A stretch of 64,000 bases of DNA from UBA668 sp041394605. Lineage in GTDB: Bacteria; Actinomycetota; Acidimicrobiia; Acidimicrobiales; Ilumatobacteraceae. Shown here in pieces: positions 7,670 to 15,836 of the stretch; the stretch's first letter is position 1, and each line of letters begins with the position of its first letter. The notes beneath the pieces are model-generated. The model saw nothing but the letters and a program-made list of their open reading frames with translations, did no database searches and had not been told where the DNA came from. The translations under genes were made by a program, and so were the position numbers. The stretch is taken from assembly GCA_041394605.1 (NCBI GenBank), contig JAWKHX010000020.1:1-64000 (forward strand). Reading direction: 5' to 3'.

Positions 7670-9028
7670 TCAGGCGTCGAGCGCGCTGGGCTGGGGCACC
7701 AGGCCCTCGTCGAAGAAGGCGAAGAACTCCTTGGTGGACGTGTCCAGGTACTTGCGGGTGGTGCCGCGCATGCGGGTGTCCAGGAAGTGGGGTGTGAGCG
7801 ACCCGTCGGCGCCGTGCTCGTAGTAGAAGAACGTGGGCCACGTGCCGTTGATGTCCAGTTGCATGCCGGTGACGCAGCCGACGTTGATCATCGACTGGGC
7901 CAGCTGCTCGGCATCCACGTCACCCACCATCAGGTAGGCCAGCCGGCCGTCGGCCATCGTGCACGCCGCGGAGCGCGGCACGTAGACCTCGTCACCGTTG
8001 TCGGCACCCCACCACACGCCTTCGCGGATGCCGCGCTGGACCTGGCTGACCCCGCCGTCCACGATGGGGATGAGGTTCTGGCGCAGGCTCACCCACGTGC
8101 CGTCGTCCACCAGATCGCGCCCGTAGACGCCGAGCACGAGGCGACCGTCGCGCCCCACCGCCAGGGTGGCATCGCCGTCGCGCATCGGCCGCAACTCCAC
8201 GCCCTCGGTCTTGTAGCCGCCCTTGAAGTGCTCGAAGCGGAAGCCGCCGTTCCACGCGGCCACCAGCGCCGGCTGGAGGTCGGCGGGAACGTGGTCGCCG
8301 CGCACCCAGGTGCCACCGGGCTCCTCGTGCCCGTTGAACATGCCGGCGCGCAGGTGGGTCTGGTCGAACACGGCGATGGTGGCGACCACACCCCCCACGT
8401 CCGGCAGGGGGCGGATGCTGGTGGCCCACACGGCCTGTTCACCGCCGGCCCAGCCGATGGGCACCCATTGGCCCTCGCCGGCGAGGGCGGGCTGGAAGTA
8501 GGGGGTGAGCGCCGCCGGCGGTTGGGGTGGCAGCGGCGGCGGCTCGGTGGTGGTCGTCGAGGGGTCGGGTGCGGCCGTGGTGGTGGACGCCCCAACGGTG
8601 GTGGTGGTGGAGGCGACTGGGCGGAGGGCCAGTTCGTCGGCAGGCTCGCGCGACGGCGGGTCGTTGTAGACCACGGTCTCGAGGTAGTCGATCACCGGGC
8701 CGAGGCCGTGGTTGCGCCCCCAGGTGGCCATCCGCTGGCTCACGGTGTCGCCGTTGTCCCGTCGCACGTACGCGGTGAACGAGACGGCGTTCCAGACGGC
8801 CAGCGAGGCCACCAGTGCGACGGCGGCGATCCAGCGCACCCGGCGGAACGTGCCGCGCCGCCACTTCCAGGCGATGCCGGCGAGCAGCGCGGCCACCCCG
8901 GCGGCCAGTGCGCCAGTGCCGCCGGTGACCAACGCCAGCCAGGCAGCCACCACGATCAGCAGACCCGACACGACCACGGACACGATCTGCCGCACCCGTG
9001 TGGGAGAGCCCTTGTCAGCCCCGTCCAT
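7670..9028 (-). CDS. Membrane-anchored phosphodiester glycosidase-family (NAGPA/DUF2233-like) protein
   Basis: About 452 residues from the ATG at 9028 (possible GAAGG ribosome-binding site upstream). Three hydrophobic segments lie in the first about 110 residues. They are followed by a Thr/Pro-rich linker (STTTTVGASTTTA) and an extracytoplasmic domain. WNGGFRFEHFKGGYKTEGV and the GCVTGMQLDINGTWPTFFYY region match the phosphodiester glycosidase fold related to mammalian NAGPA. That fold hydrolyses sugar phosphodiesters; the cell-surface substrate is unknown. An in-frame ATG at 9085 would add a basic 19-residue N-terminus and fits a leaderless start, so the start is not settled. Confidence 0.82.
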   Translation of the reverse strand: MDGADKGSPTRVRQIVSVVVSGLLIVVAAWLALVTGGTGALAAGVAALLAGIAWKWRRGTFRRVRWIAAVALVASLAVWNAVSFTAYVRRDNGDTVSQRMATWGRNHGLGPVIDYLETVVYNDPPSREPADELALRPVASTTTTVGASTTTAAPDPSTTTTEPPPLPPQPPAALTPYFQPALAGEGQWVPIGWAGGEQAVWATSIRPLPDVGGVVATIAVFDQTHLRAGMFNGHEEPGGTWVRGDHVPADLQPALVAAWNGGFRFEHFKGGYKTEGVELRPMRDGDATLAVGRDGRLVLGVYGRDLVDDGTWVSLRQNLIPIVDGGVSQVQRGIREGVWWGADNGDEVYVPRSAACTMADGRLAYLMVGDVDAEQLAQSMINVGCVTGMQLDINGTWPTFFYYEHGADGSLTPHFLDTRMRGTTRKYLDTSTKEFFAFFDEGLVPQPSALDA

Positions 9029-9100
9029 CCCGCCGCCTTCGCCGTTGGTGCGAACCCGGCGCCGCTCGCCGTTCCGCGGCCTCATTCTGCACCGAAACTA

Positions 9101-9128
9101 TTGACAGAGTTAGTGTCAGAAGTAACAA
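9101..9128 (+). promoter_or_regulatory. Promoter-like element with inverted repeat between divergent genes
   Basis: TTGACA (9101-9106), 16 nt and TAACAA (9123-9128) lie 6 nt before the ATG at 9135. TGACA and TGTCA (9102-9106 / 9114-9118) form an inverted repeat with a 7-nt centre that could bind a dimeric regulator. No cognate regulator is adjacent. Confidence 0.4.
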
Positions 9129-9134
9129 TGCGGC

Positions 9135-9956
9135 ATGCGCATCACCCTGCTCGGCACCGGTAGCCCGATCCCCGACCCGCGGCGGGCCGGCCCGTCCACG
9201 CTCGTCCAGGCCGAGGGGTTGACCCTGTTGGCGGACTGCGGCCGCGGCGTGCTCATGCGACTGGCCGGCGCCGGGGTGCTGCCGCCCATGCTCAGCGCGG
9301 TGTTGCTCACCCATCTGCACTCCGACCACATCACCGACCTCGGCGACGTCATCACCACCCGCTGGGTGATGACGCCCGGTCCGAACCCGCTGAAGGTCTA
9401 CGGCCCGTTGGGCACGGCGGAAGTGGTGGCGGCCACGCTGGCCTCACTGGCGCCCGACATCCGCTACCGCCTGGACCATCACGACGATCTCACCGAGGGG
9501 CCCAACGTGGAAGCCGTGGAGGTGGGTCCGGGCGACGAGTTCGCACTGGGCGCGGCCAGCGTGACGGTGGGCGCCACGGATCATCGCCCGGTGGAACCCA
9601 CGGTGGCGTTCCGGGTGGAGGCGGATGGGCGCAGCGTGGTGCTGGGCGGCGACGGCATCCCGTGCGCCGGGCTCGACGCACTCTGTGCCGGGGCGGACGC
9701 CTACGTGCAGACGGTGATTCGGGAGGACCTGGTGCGCCTGGTGCCCAACCCCCGCTTCCAGGACATCCTGGACTACCACTCCACGGTGGAGCAGGCGGCG
9801 CGGACGGCGGCCGCGGCTGGGGTCGGCACGCTGCTGCTCACGCACTACGTGCCGCCACTGCAGCCGGGGCAGGAGGACGGCTGGCGGGCGCTGGCGGCCG
9901 AGCACTTCGGCGGGCAGATCGTGCTCGGCGACGACCTCACTGCGGTGGATCTGTAG
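9135..9956 (+). CDS. MBL-fold metallohydrolase (RNase Z-like)
   Basis: 273 residues of the metallo-beta-lactamase superfamily. The metal motif THLHSDHITD (His60, His62, Asp64, His65) is intact, later ligands are GATDH and GDG, and a distal His lies in LLTHYVPP. The N-terminus MRITLLGTGSPIPDPRRAG is characteristic of RNase Z/ElaC-like and arylsulfatase-like members. RNase Z would process tRNA 3' ends, but CCA is encoded in the tRNA here and the exosite arm is not evident, so a general hydrolase role is equally possible. It probably carries two zinc ions in the cytosol. Confidence 0.85.
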   Translation: MRITLLGTGSPIPDPRRAGPSTLVQAEGLTLLADCGRGVLMRLAGAGVLPPMLSAVLLTHLHSDHITDLGDVITTRWVMTPGPNPLKVYGPLGTAEVVAATLASLAPDIRYRLDHHDDLTEGPNVEAVEVGPGDEFALGAASVTVGATDHRPVEPTVAFRVEADGRSVVLGGDGIPCAGLDALCAGADAYVQTVIREDLVRLVPNPRFQDILDYHSTVEQAARTAAAAGVGTLLLTHYVPPLQPGQEDGWRALAAEHFGGQIVLGDDLTAVDL

Positions 9957-9974
9957 GCCGCCTGGGCGGCTCGG

Positions 9975-10403
9975 TCAGACCGTGACGCCCTCGGCGGCGC
10001 GGCGGAAGCCCTCTGCCTCCGTCCGCAGGATGCTGCGCAACTTGCGGCCCAGCAGGGCACCCATCAGGCGTGACCCGCGGCCGCTGAGTTCCAGCCGCAG
10101 GGTGTTGCGGCACCCTTGCGGCGCCGCCTCGATGAGGTGGGCGGCCACGGTGGTGACGCCGTAGACGGTGGCCTGCCACACGAAGCGGGTCTCCGGTTCG
10201 AGCGCGGTCACCGTCCAGGTGGCTGCTCGTTGGCCGGGCTGCTTCACGACGGCCACGCGGCCGACGCGCAGCGGGCCGTCGTCCTGCCAGCGCACGGAGG
10301 TGACGGTGGGGGTGAGGTCGGGCCAGCGGACCGGGTCGGTGTTCAGCGCCCAGACCACCGACGGCGACGCGGCGATGTCGATGGAGTGTTCGATCGTTGT
10401 CAT
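9975..10403 (-). CDS. SRPBCC family protein (polyketide cyclase/START-like)
   Basis: 142 residues. The N-terminus TTIEHSIDIAASPSVVWALNTDP and the later DLTPTVTSVRW and GRVAVVKQPG segments are typical of SRPBCC proteins, which form a helix-grip pocket for hydrophobic ligands. The ATG at 10403 is favoured because a TACACT -10 box ends 7 nt before it; longer readings would run through the shared palindrome. It is divergent from a TetR regulator and shares the regulator's putative operator, so the two probably act together. The ligand is unknown. Confidence 0.85.
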   Translation of the reverse strand: MTTIEHSIDIAASPSVVWALNTDPVRWPDLTPTVTSVRWQDDGPLRVGRVAVVKQPGQRAATWTVTALEPETRFVWQATVYGVTTVAAHLIEAAPQGCRNTLRLELSGRGSRLMGALLGRKLRSILRTEAEGFRRAAEGVTV

Positions 10404-10410
10404 GGCGGCC

Positions 10411-10430
10411 AGTGTACCAAATGGTACAGT
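10411..10430. promoter_or_regulatory. Shared TetR operator containing both divergent -10 boxes
   Basis: The perfect palindrome TGTACCA-AA-TGGTACA (10413-10428) lies between the SRPBCC and tetR starts. Its outer arms contain the minus-strand -10 TACACT (10411-10416) and the plus-strand -10 TACAGT (10425-10430). Each -10 lies exactly 7 nt from its start codon. One bound dimer would block both leaderless promoters. Confidence 0.75.
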
Positions 10431-10437
10431 TGACCGC

Positions 10438-10968
10438 GTGAGTGATTCCCGCGACGCGCTGCTGGGCCGCATCGTGGCCGAGGTGGCCGCCAACGGCCTG
10501 GGCGACCGGAGCCTGCGTGATCTGGCAACGGCCGTCGGTTCCAGCCACCGGATGCTGCTGTACCACTTCGGCTCCCGCGATGGTCTGGTGGCGGCGATCG
10601 TGGCCCGGGTGGAGGCCGAGCAGCGGGCGCTGATGACCGACGACGTGCCCGCGGGAGCATCGGCCGCGGATGTGATCCTCCGCGTCTGGGCCAGGGTGAG
10701 TGCGCCGGAGGTGCGCCCGCTCGTGCGCCTGTTCTTCGAGACCGTCGCCTACGCCGGCCGGGAGGGCACCGATCTGACGTCGGCCTGGCTGGACGATGCT
10801 GCGCAGGTTGCGGCGCGGCTGGGCATTCCCGCCGACCCGGTGGGCACCCGCCTCGGGGTGGCGCTGATGCGCGGCCTGCTGGTGGACGTGGTGACCGGCG
10901 GTGACGTGGAGGCGGCCACTGCGGCCGTGGAACGTTTTGTTGCACTGATCAAGGACTTCCGACCCTAA
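10438..10968 (+). CDS. TetR family transcriptional regulator
   Basis: 176 residues. The N-terminal helix-turn-helix spans about residues 10-50 (DRSLRDLATAVGSSHRMLLYHFGSRDGLVAAI, with the family-typical YHFGS). The C-terminal ligand-binding domain is all helical. The GTG start at 10438 is chosen because it lies 7 nt after TACAGT and just outside the 16-bp palindrome; the mRNA would be leaderless. It probably represses itself and the divergent SRPBCC gene. The following monooxygenase (64-nt gap) could be a further target, but I see no second copy of the operator before it. Confidence 0.9.
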   Translation: MSDSRDALLGRIVAEVAANGLGDRSLRDLATAVGSSHRMLLYHFGSRDGLVAAIVARVEAEQRALMTDDVPAGASAADVILRVWARVSAPEVRPLVRLFFETVAYAGREGTDLTSAWLDDAAQVAARLGIPADPVGTRLGVALMRGLLVDVVTGGDVEAATAAVERFVALIKDFRP

Positions 10969-11032
10969 AGCCGAGGGACCTCCTGCGCGACAGTCGCGTC
11001 CACGTTCCGATGACCATGGGGGGACCATCACC

Positions 11033-12535
11033 GTGAGCCAGACCGCCACCCTCGCCGCCGACGCACCCGTGCGCACCGAGCACTTCGACGTCGTCATCGT
11101 CGGCGCCGGCATCTCCGGCGTCGGCGCCGCCTATCACCTGCAGGAGCAGTGCCCGCAGAAGTCGTTCGTCGTCCTGGAAGGGATGGAGAGCTTCGGCGGC
11201 ACCTGGCGGTTCCACAAGTACCCCGGCGTCCGCAGCGACTCGGACCTGTACACCTTCGGCTACCGCTTCAAGCCGTGGACCGGGGCGCCCATCGCCACGG
11301 CCGACGAGATCCTGAAGTACATGGGCGAGGTGATCGACGAGAACCACCTGGGCCAGCACATCCGGTACTCCCACCACATCGACGCCGCCGACTGGAGCGA
11401 GGCGGACCGGCGCTGGACGGTCACGGCCACCAACACCGCCACCGGCCAGCGCTTCCAGTTCACCTGCAACTTCCTGTGGATGTGCCAGGGCTACTACAAG
11501 TTCGACAAGGGGTACACGCCCGAGTGGCCCAACATGGACACGTACCAGGGCCTGTTGATCCACCCGATGGAGTGGAACGATCAGGTGGACTACAAGGGCA
11601 AGAAGGTGCTGTGCATCGGCTCCGGCGCCACCACCGCCACCGTCGTGCCGGCCATCGCCGCGGACTGCGACCACGTCACCGTGCTGCAGCGGTCGCCCAC
11701 CTACTTCTGGACCGGTCGCAATGCCAACGAAGTGGCCGACATGCTGCGCGAGTTGGAGATCGACGAGACGTGGATCCACGAGATCGTCCGCCGCAAGATC
11801 CTCCACGACCAGGAGATGGTCACCCGCCTGTCGTTCGACGCGCCCGAATTGGTGCGCGACGAACTGCTCAACAACGTCAAGTCCCTCCTGCCGGAGGGGT
11901 ACGACATGACCCACTTCAGCCCGAAGTACCGCCCGTGGCAGCAGCGCCTGGCGTTCGTGCCCGATGGCGACCTGTTCGCCGGCATCAGCGCCGGCAAGGC
12001 CAGCATGGTCACCGACGAGATCGCCACGTTCACCGAGACCGGCGTGGTCACCAAGGGCGGCGTCACCATCGACGCGGACATCATCATCAGCGCCACCGGC
12101 TTCAACCTCAGCGTGCTCGGCGACATCCCGTTCAGCCTGGACGGCACCCCGGTGGACTTCGCCGACACGGTCACCTGGCGTGGGATGATGTTCACCGGCG
12201 TGCCCAACCTGCTGTGGGTGTTCGGCTACTTCCGCGCCAGCTGGACCCTGCGGGCCGACCTCATCAGCGACCTGGTCTGCCGCCTGCTCACCACGATGGA
12301 GGAGAAGGGCGCCACCAAGGTGGTGCCCCAGCTGCGCGAGGTGGAGGACGCCGGCATGGCCATCGGGTCGTGGATCGACCCGGACAACTTCAATCCGGGC
12401 TACCTGATGCGCAGCATGCACCTGCTGCCGAAGGCCGGCGACAAGCCGGAGTGGCGGCACACCCAGGACTACTGGAACGAGCGCGAGATCCTGCCGGCGG
12501 AGGACTTCGCCGACGGCTGCCTGCGCTTCAGCTGA
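11033..12535 (+). CDS. EthA-like flavin-containing Baeyer-Villiger monooxygenase
   Basis: 500 residues. The N-terminal FAD-binding GAGISGVGAAYHL is followed by GGTWRFHKYPGVRSDSDLYTF, a second Rossmann motif (GSGATTATVV) for NADPH, and the type I BVMO fingerprint FxGxxxHxxxW as YQGLLIHPMEW. Length, motif spacing and many segments resemble mycobacterial EthA, which inserts oxygen next to ketones and activates thioamide drugs. The start is a GTG with a weak GGGGGG-type upstream purine run. It sits downstream of a tetR-type regulator, as ethA does with ethR, though here a separate SRPBCC gene is divergent. Natural substrate unknown. Confidence 0.9.
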   Translation: MSQTATLAADAPVRTEHFDVVIVGAGISGVGAAYHLQEQCPQKSFVVLEGMESFGGTWRFHKYPGVRSDSDLYTFGYRFKPWTGAPIATADEILKYMGEVIDENHLGQHIRYSHHIDAADWSEADRRWTVTATNTATGQRFQFTCNFLWMCQGYYKFDKGYTPEWPNMDTYQGLLIHPMEWNDQVDYKGKKVLCIGSGATTATVVPAIAADCDHVTVLQRSPTYFWTGRNANEVADMLRELEIDETWIHEIVRRKILHDQEMVTRLSFDAPELVRDELLNNVKSLLPEGYDMTHFSPKYRPWQQRLAFVPDGDLFAGISAGKASMVTDEIATFTETGVVTKGGVTIDADIIISATGFNLSVLGDIPFSLDGTPVDFADTVTWRGMMFTGVPNLLWVFGYFRASWTLRADLISDLVCRLLTTMEEKGATKVVPQLREVEDAGMAIGSWIDPDNFNPGYLMRSMHLLPKAGDKPEWRHTQDYWNEREILPAEDFADGCLRFS

Positions 12536-12548
12536 ACCCCTGACGCGA

Positions 12549-12564
12549 CCGGGAACCTTCCCGG
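12549..12564. repeat. 16-bp palindrome after the monooxygenase
   Basis: CCGGGAA-CC-TTCCCGG is a perfect palindrome 14 nt after the monooxygenase stop and 60 nt before the next gene. It may be an operator or part of a terminator. Its left half recurs upstream of the gene at 17384. Confidence 0.5.
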
Positions 12565-12592
12565 TGACGGGCAGGCCGCACCTTTCTACGAT
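12564..12592 (+). promoter_or_regulatory. Candidate promoter of the 12624 gene
   Basis: GTGACG (12564-12569), 17 nt and TACGAT (12587-12592) form a reasonable sigma70-like promoter, with the -35 at the edge of the 16-bp palindrome. An identical TACGAT precedes the gene at 17384. Confidence 0.5.
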
Positions 12593-12623
12593 TCCATCAG
12601 GAGCCTGAGCTGAGGAGCAGGAG

Positions 12624-13688
12624 ATGGGCTGGTTGGACGACGCGTTGGAGAGTGTGACGGACGCGCTGGCCGGCGCGGGCGGCGACCATGCTGCCGTGCC
12701 GGTCGGCAGCGACACCGGCACCGGCGGGAACGGCGTGATCGGCGATGTCATCGACGCAGCGAATCATCTCGGCGACAGCCATGCCGCGGTACCAGTCGGA
12801 TCTCCCGGGAGCGATTCGGGGTCGTCGAGCTGGTTCGACATGATCACGGGTGCCGCGGAGGACATGGCGGGTGGGGTGCTCGGCGCCGCCGGCGGCACCG
12901 GCGAGCACGCGGCAGTTCCCGTCGGCGACGCACCGCCAACCGGCCTGGCGGACATCCTCCGACAGGCCAACGAGCTCGATGCGGACTCCGGAGGGCACAC
13001 GCTGGCCGAGATGTTCGATCAGCTCAATGGCACCGGTACCGGCTTCCTGGGGACCGTGCTCGACGATGTCGCCGACACGGTCCGCGACCTGGCCGACGAC
13101 GGCCTCGGCCTGCCGCCGATGCCGTTCGTACCGCCCGCCGCCGGTGGGCCCGGCACCGGAACGCCCCCGCCACCGTTCGTACCGCCCGCGGCCACGGTTC
13201 CCCCGCCACCGTTCGTGCCGCCGCCGTCCGGCAGTGGGCCCACCCCGCCCGCACCGTTCGTGCCGCCCGTGGCCGATGTGCCGCCCCCTCCGCCGCTGAT
13301 CGTGCCGCCGCCGGCCGTCAACGAGCCGGTACCGGCCGACGAGGCCGAGCCAGAACCCGACACCGGGCCGGGAGACGACGCGGACCTGGCGGACCCGCCC
13401 GACGCCGGTGACCTGCCGGATCTGCCCGATGCGATCGATCTGCCCGATCTGCCCGACGTGCCCGATGCGATCGATCTCCCGGACGCCGTCGATCTGCCCG
13501 ACCTGCCGGATCTGCCGGATCTGCCCGACGTGCCGGACCCGATCGATGGCGCCGCCGTCAGTGTGGAGATGGACGACCCGTTCCCGCCGAGCGCCGACCT
13601 GGACACCGGCGACGACTTCATGGATGCCATCGAGGCCGCCGACGCTGCGGGCGAGGCCGCCGAGGACGTGTGGGACGACCTCGACTGA
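12624..13688 (+). CDS. Acidic, proline-rich repeat protein of unknown function
   Basis: 354 residues that I do not recognise. The N-terminal third contains amphipathic helices and three copies of HAAVPVG (His at 22, 53 and 95). The middle has four PFVPP-type proline repeats. The next stretch, about residues 255-315, is a run of DLPD/DVPD/DAIDLPD repeats, and the tail is acidic. No signal peptide or membrane helix is seen. A good ribosome-binding site (GAGCAGGAG) precedes the ATG. It converges on the Hsp70-like gene with 3 nt between stops and shares an upstream element with the gene at 17384, suggesting one functional locus. It could be a disordered scaffold or a substrate of the adjacent Hsp70-like proteins. 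Confidence 0.75.
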   Translation: MGWLDDALESVTDALAGAGGDHAAVPVGSDTGTGGNGVIGDVIDAANHLGDSHAAVPVGSPGSDSGSSSWFDMITGAAEDMAGGVLGAAGGTGEHAAVPVGDAPPTGLADILRQANELDADSGGHTLAEMFDQLNGTGTGFLGTVLDDVADTVRDLADDGLGLPPMPFVPPAAGGPGTGTPPPPFVPPAATVPPPPFVPPPSGSGPTPPAPFVPPVADVPPPPPLIVPPPAVNEPVPADEAEPEPDTGPGDDADLADPPDAGDLPDLPDAIDLPDLPDVPDAIDLPDAVDLPDLPDLPDLPDVPDPIDGAAVSVEMDDPFPPSADLDTGDDFMDAIEAADAAGEAAEDVWDDLD

Positions 13689-13691
13689 TGC

Positions 13692-15836
13692 TCACAGGGC
13701 GCTACGGGTGACCTGACCGCCGCTGATCAGCCAGAGTGTGCCGTCGGCGGTGACCGCCACGCCGCTCGCGCCCGGGGCAGTGGCGATCGTGGTGACGGTG
13801 CCGTCGTTGCCGATGCGCACCACGGCGCCGACTGCGGGAAGGGCGGCCAGCAGGGTGCCGTCGGTGTTCAGCGCCAGCCCGCCGACGGCCGTGGCTGCCG
13901 GTCCCGTGTCGCCACCGAGCAGGGTGGCCGTGATGCCGGCCGAGTCGATGGCCCGCACGGCGGGAATGGCCGTGTCCGTGAACACCAGCCGACCGGCGCG
14001 GTCGATCAGCAGGCCGGCCACCGTGCCGACGGCGATGGTCTCGCCGCGCTGCCCGTCGCCGTCCGCCCGGCCGGCAAGGGGTACCACGCCGCTGCCGGCC
14101 ACGAGGCTCAGCGAGCCGTCGGTGCCGCGGCGGAGGATGCGGTGGTTGGCGTTGTCGGCGACGTAGAGGTTGCCGGTGGGGTCCAGTGCCACGGGCCCGG
14201 GCGTGGCCCCCATACCGGCCGCCGCAGCGTCCAGCACCAGGGTCGCCGCCCCGTCGCGCACCTCCCACACCCCGCTCGGCGCGGAGACCACCAGCGAGCC
14301 GTCGGCGGACATGGCCGCGAAGGCCGCGCCAGTGATGTCGTCGGCCCCCAGCACGGGTGTGGCCCCGGTGGCCGAGACCTGCAGCACTGCGCCCGACGTG
14401 GTGACCACCACCACGCCGGTGCCGCCGGCGCCGAGCGACGCGGGCACCAGCGCCGGGTCGCCCAGCGCGACAACGACCGGACTGGTGGGGGCCGCGGTGG
14501 TGGACGCAGCCGGGTCCGACCGGGTGGTGCTCGGCGCCGAGGTCGTGATCGTGTCGTCGCCACCGGTGAGCACCACCACACCGATCACCGCCGCAACGCC
14601 CACTGCGGCGCCGATGGCCGCGGCAATGGCCGTCCGGCGGTGACCACGACGGGGCTTCGCCGGTTCCGGCGGCGCCACCTTCACGGGTGCCTGCCAGCCC
14701 GCAGCCGCCGCCGGGGGCGATGGGGTCACCGAGGCCGTCGCGGCGGCGGGCGCCGGAGCGGCCAGTTGGGTGGCCCCGATCAGCGCAGCACCGGTGGCGA
14801 TGGCCAGCTTGGGCTGGGCGGCGAGCACGGCGGTGCGACCGGTGGCCTGCTGCACGACCTCTCCCACCAGTGGCATCAGCGAACTGCTGCCCACGAGGAG
14901 GACCCGGCTGACGCCGTCCATCGTCAGGCCGGCCGAGCGCACGGCGCGCTCCAGCGCGCGCGTGGTGTCCGCAAGGCGGGGGCGCACCATCGCCTCCAGC
15001 TCGGGGCGGGTGAGACGCACCTCTGCCTGCAGGGCCGGCAGGGCAACCGGGATCGTGGTGTCGGCGGCGCCGGTGAGTGCCTCCTTCGCCCGCCGGCATT
15101 GGACCCGGAGGGCGGCCTGGGCGGGCAGGGTGGCGGGGTCGCTGCGGTCGGCCGCGGTGACGGCCCCGGCGAGGGCGCGGTCCACGTGCGCCAGCACCGC
15201 CTGGTCGAAGTCGATCCCGCCCAGCCGGTCCATCCCCTCGGGGTTGCCGATCAGTTCGAAGCGGGTGGCGGTGCGGCGCACCAGGGCGGCGTCGAACGTG
15301 CCGCCGCCCAGGTCGTACACGGCGATCACGTCGCCCACGGCCAACTGGTGCTCGCGGGTGTGGCTGACGGCCGCGGCCTCCGGTTCGGTGAGCAGCACCA
15401 CCCGATCGGCGTCCAACCCCGCTCGCCGGGCCGCCTCGCGCAGCATGCCGGTCTTGTAGTCGCCCCAGTTGGCCGGGTGGGTGAGCACGATCACCGCCGG
15501 CAGCGCGCCCTCCTGGGCGACCGCGGTGCGCACCACGAACGCCAGCAGGTGGGCCATCACCAGTTCGATCGGGTAGGGCACACCCCCGATGACGGCAGGC
15601 ACGGGGTCGCCCATGCGTCGCTTGAACTCGCGGATGGCACGGCTGGGGTCGGCCGCCGCACCGGCCTCCGCGGCGTTGCCCACCAGTACCGCACCGCCGG
15701 CGGGCACGAAGATGACCGATGGGACGGAGGCGACCCCGCCGTCGAACGTCAGGGGCCGCACAGTCGCCCCGCGGGCCACTGCGGCCGCGGTGGACGTGGT
15801 GCCGAGGTCCACCCCGAGCGCGTAGGGCTCGCTCAT
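13692..15836 (-). CDS. Hsp70-like ATPase fused to a transmembrane helix and extracytoplasmic NHL propeller
   Basis: 714 residues. Residues 1 to about 355 form a complete Hsp70/actin-type nucleotide-binding domain: phosphate-1 DLGTTST (10-16), phosphate-2 DLGGGTFD (175-182), and the adenosine motif LLVGSSSLMPLV. There is no peptide-binding domain. A proline-rich linker leads to a basic segment and one membrane helix (about 402-424). A Thr/Ser/Pro stalk and a beta-propeller with NHL features (VALDPTGNLYVADNANHRILR) lie outside the cell. The ATG overlaps the upstream gene's stop (ATGA). The layout suggests an inside-out or outside-in sensor with ATPase in the cytosol. Function is inference. Confidence 0.85.
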   Translation of the reverse strand: MSEPYALGVDLGTTSTAAAVARGATVRPLTFDGGVASVPSVIFVPAGGAVLVGNAAEAGAAADPSRAIREFKRRMGDPVPAVIGGVPYPIELVMAHLLAFVVRTAVAQEGALPAVIVLTHPANWGDYKTGMLREAARRAGLDADRVVLLTEPEAAAVSHTREHQLAVGDVIAVYDLGGGTFDAALVRRTATRFELIGNPEGMDRLGGIDFDQAVLAHVDRALAGAVTAADRSDPATLPAQAALRVQCRRAKEALTGAADTTIPVALPALQAEVRLTRPELEAMVRPRLADTTRALERAVRSAGLTMDGVSRVLLVGSSSLMPLVGEVVQQATGRTAVLAAQPKLAIATGAALIGATQLAAPAPAAATASVTPSPPAAAAGWQAPVKVAPPEPAKPRRGHRRTAIAAAIGAAVGVAAVIGVVVLTGGDDTITTSAPSTTRSDPAASTTAAPTSPVVVALGDPALVPASLGAGGTGVVVVTTSGAVLQVSATGATPVLGADDITGAAFAAMSADGSLVVSAPSGVWEVRDGAATLVLDAAAAGMGATPGPVALDPTGNLYVADNANHRILRRGTDGSLSLVAGSGVVPLAGRADGDGQRGETIAVGTVAGLLIDRAGRLVFTDTAIPAVRAIDSAGITATLLGGDTGPAATAVGGLALNTDGTLLAALPAVGAVVRIGNDGTVTTIATAPGASGVAVTADGTLWLISGGQVTRSAL

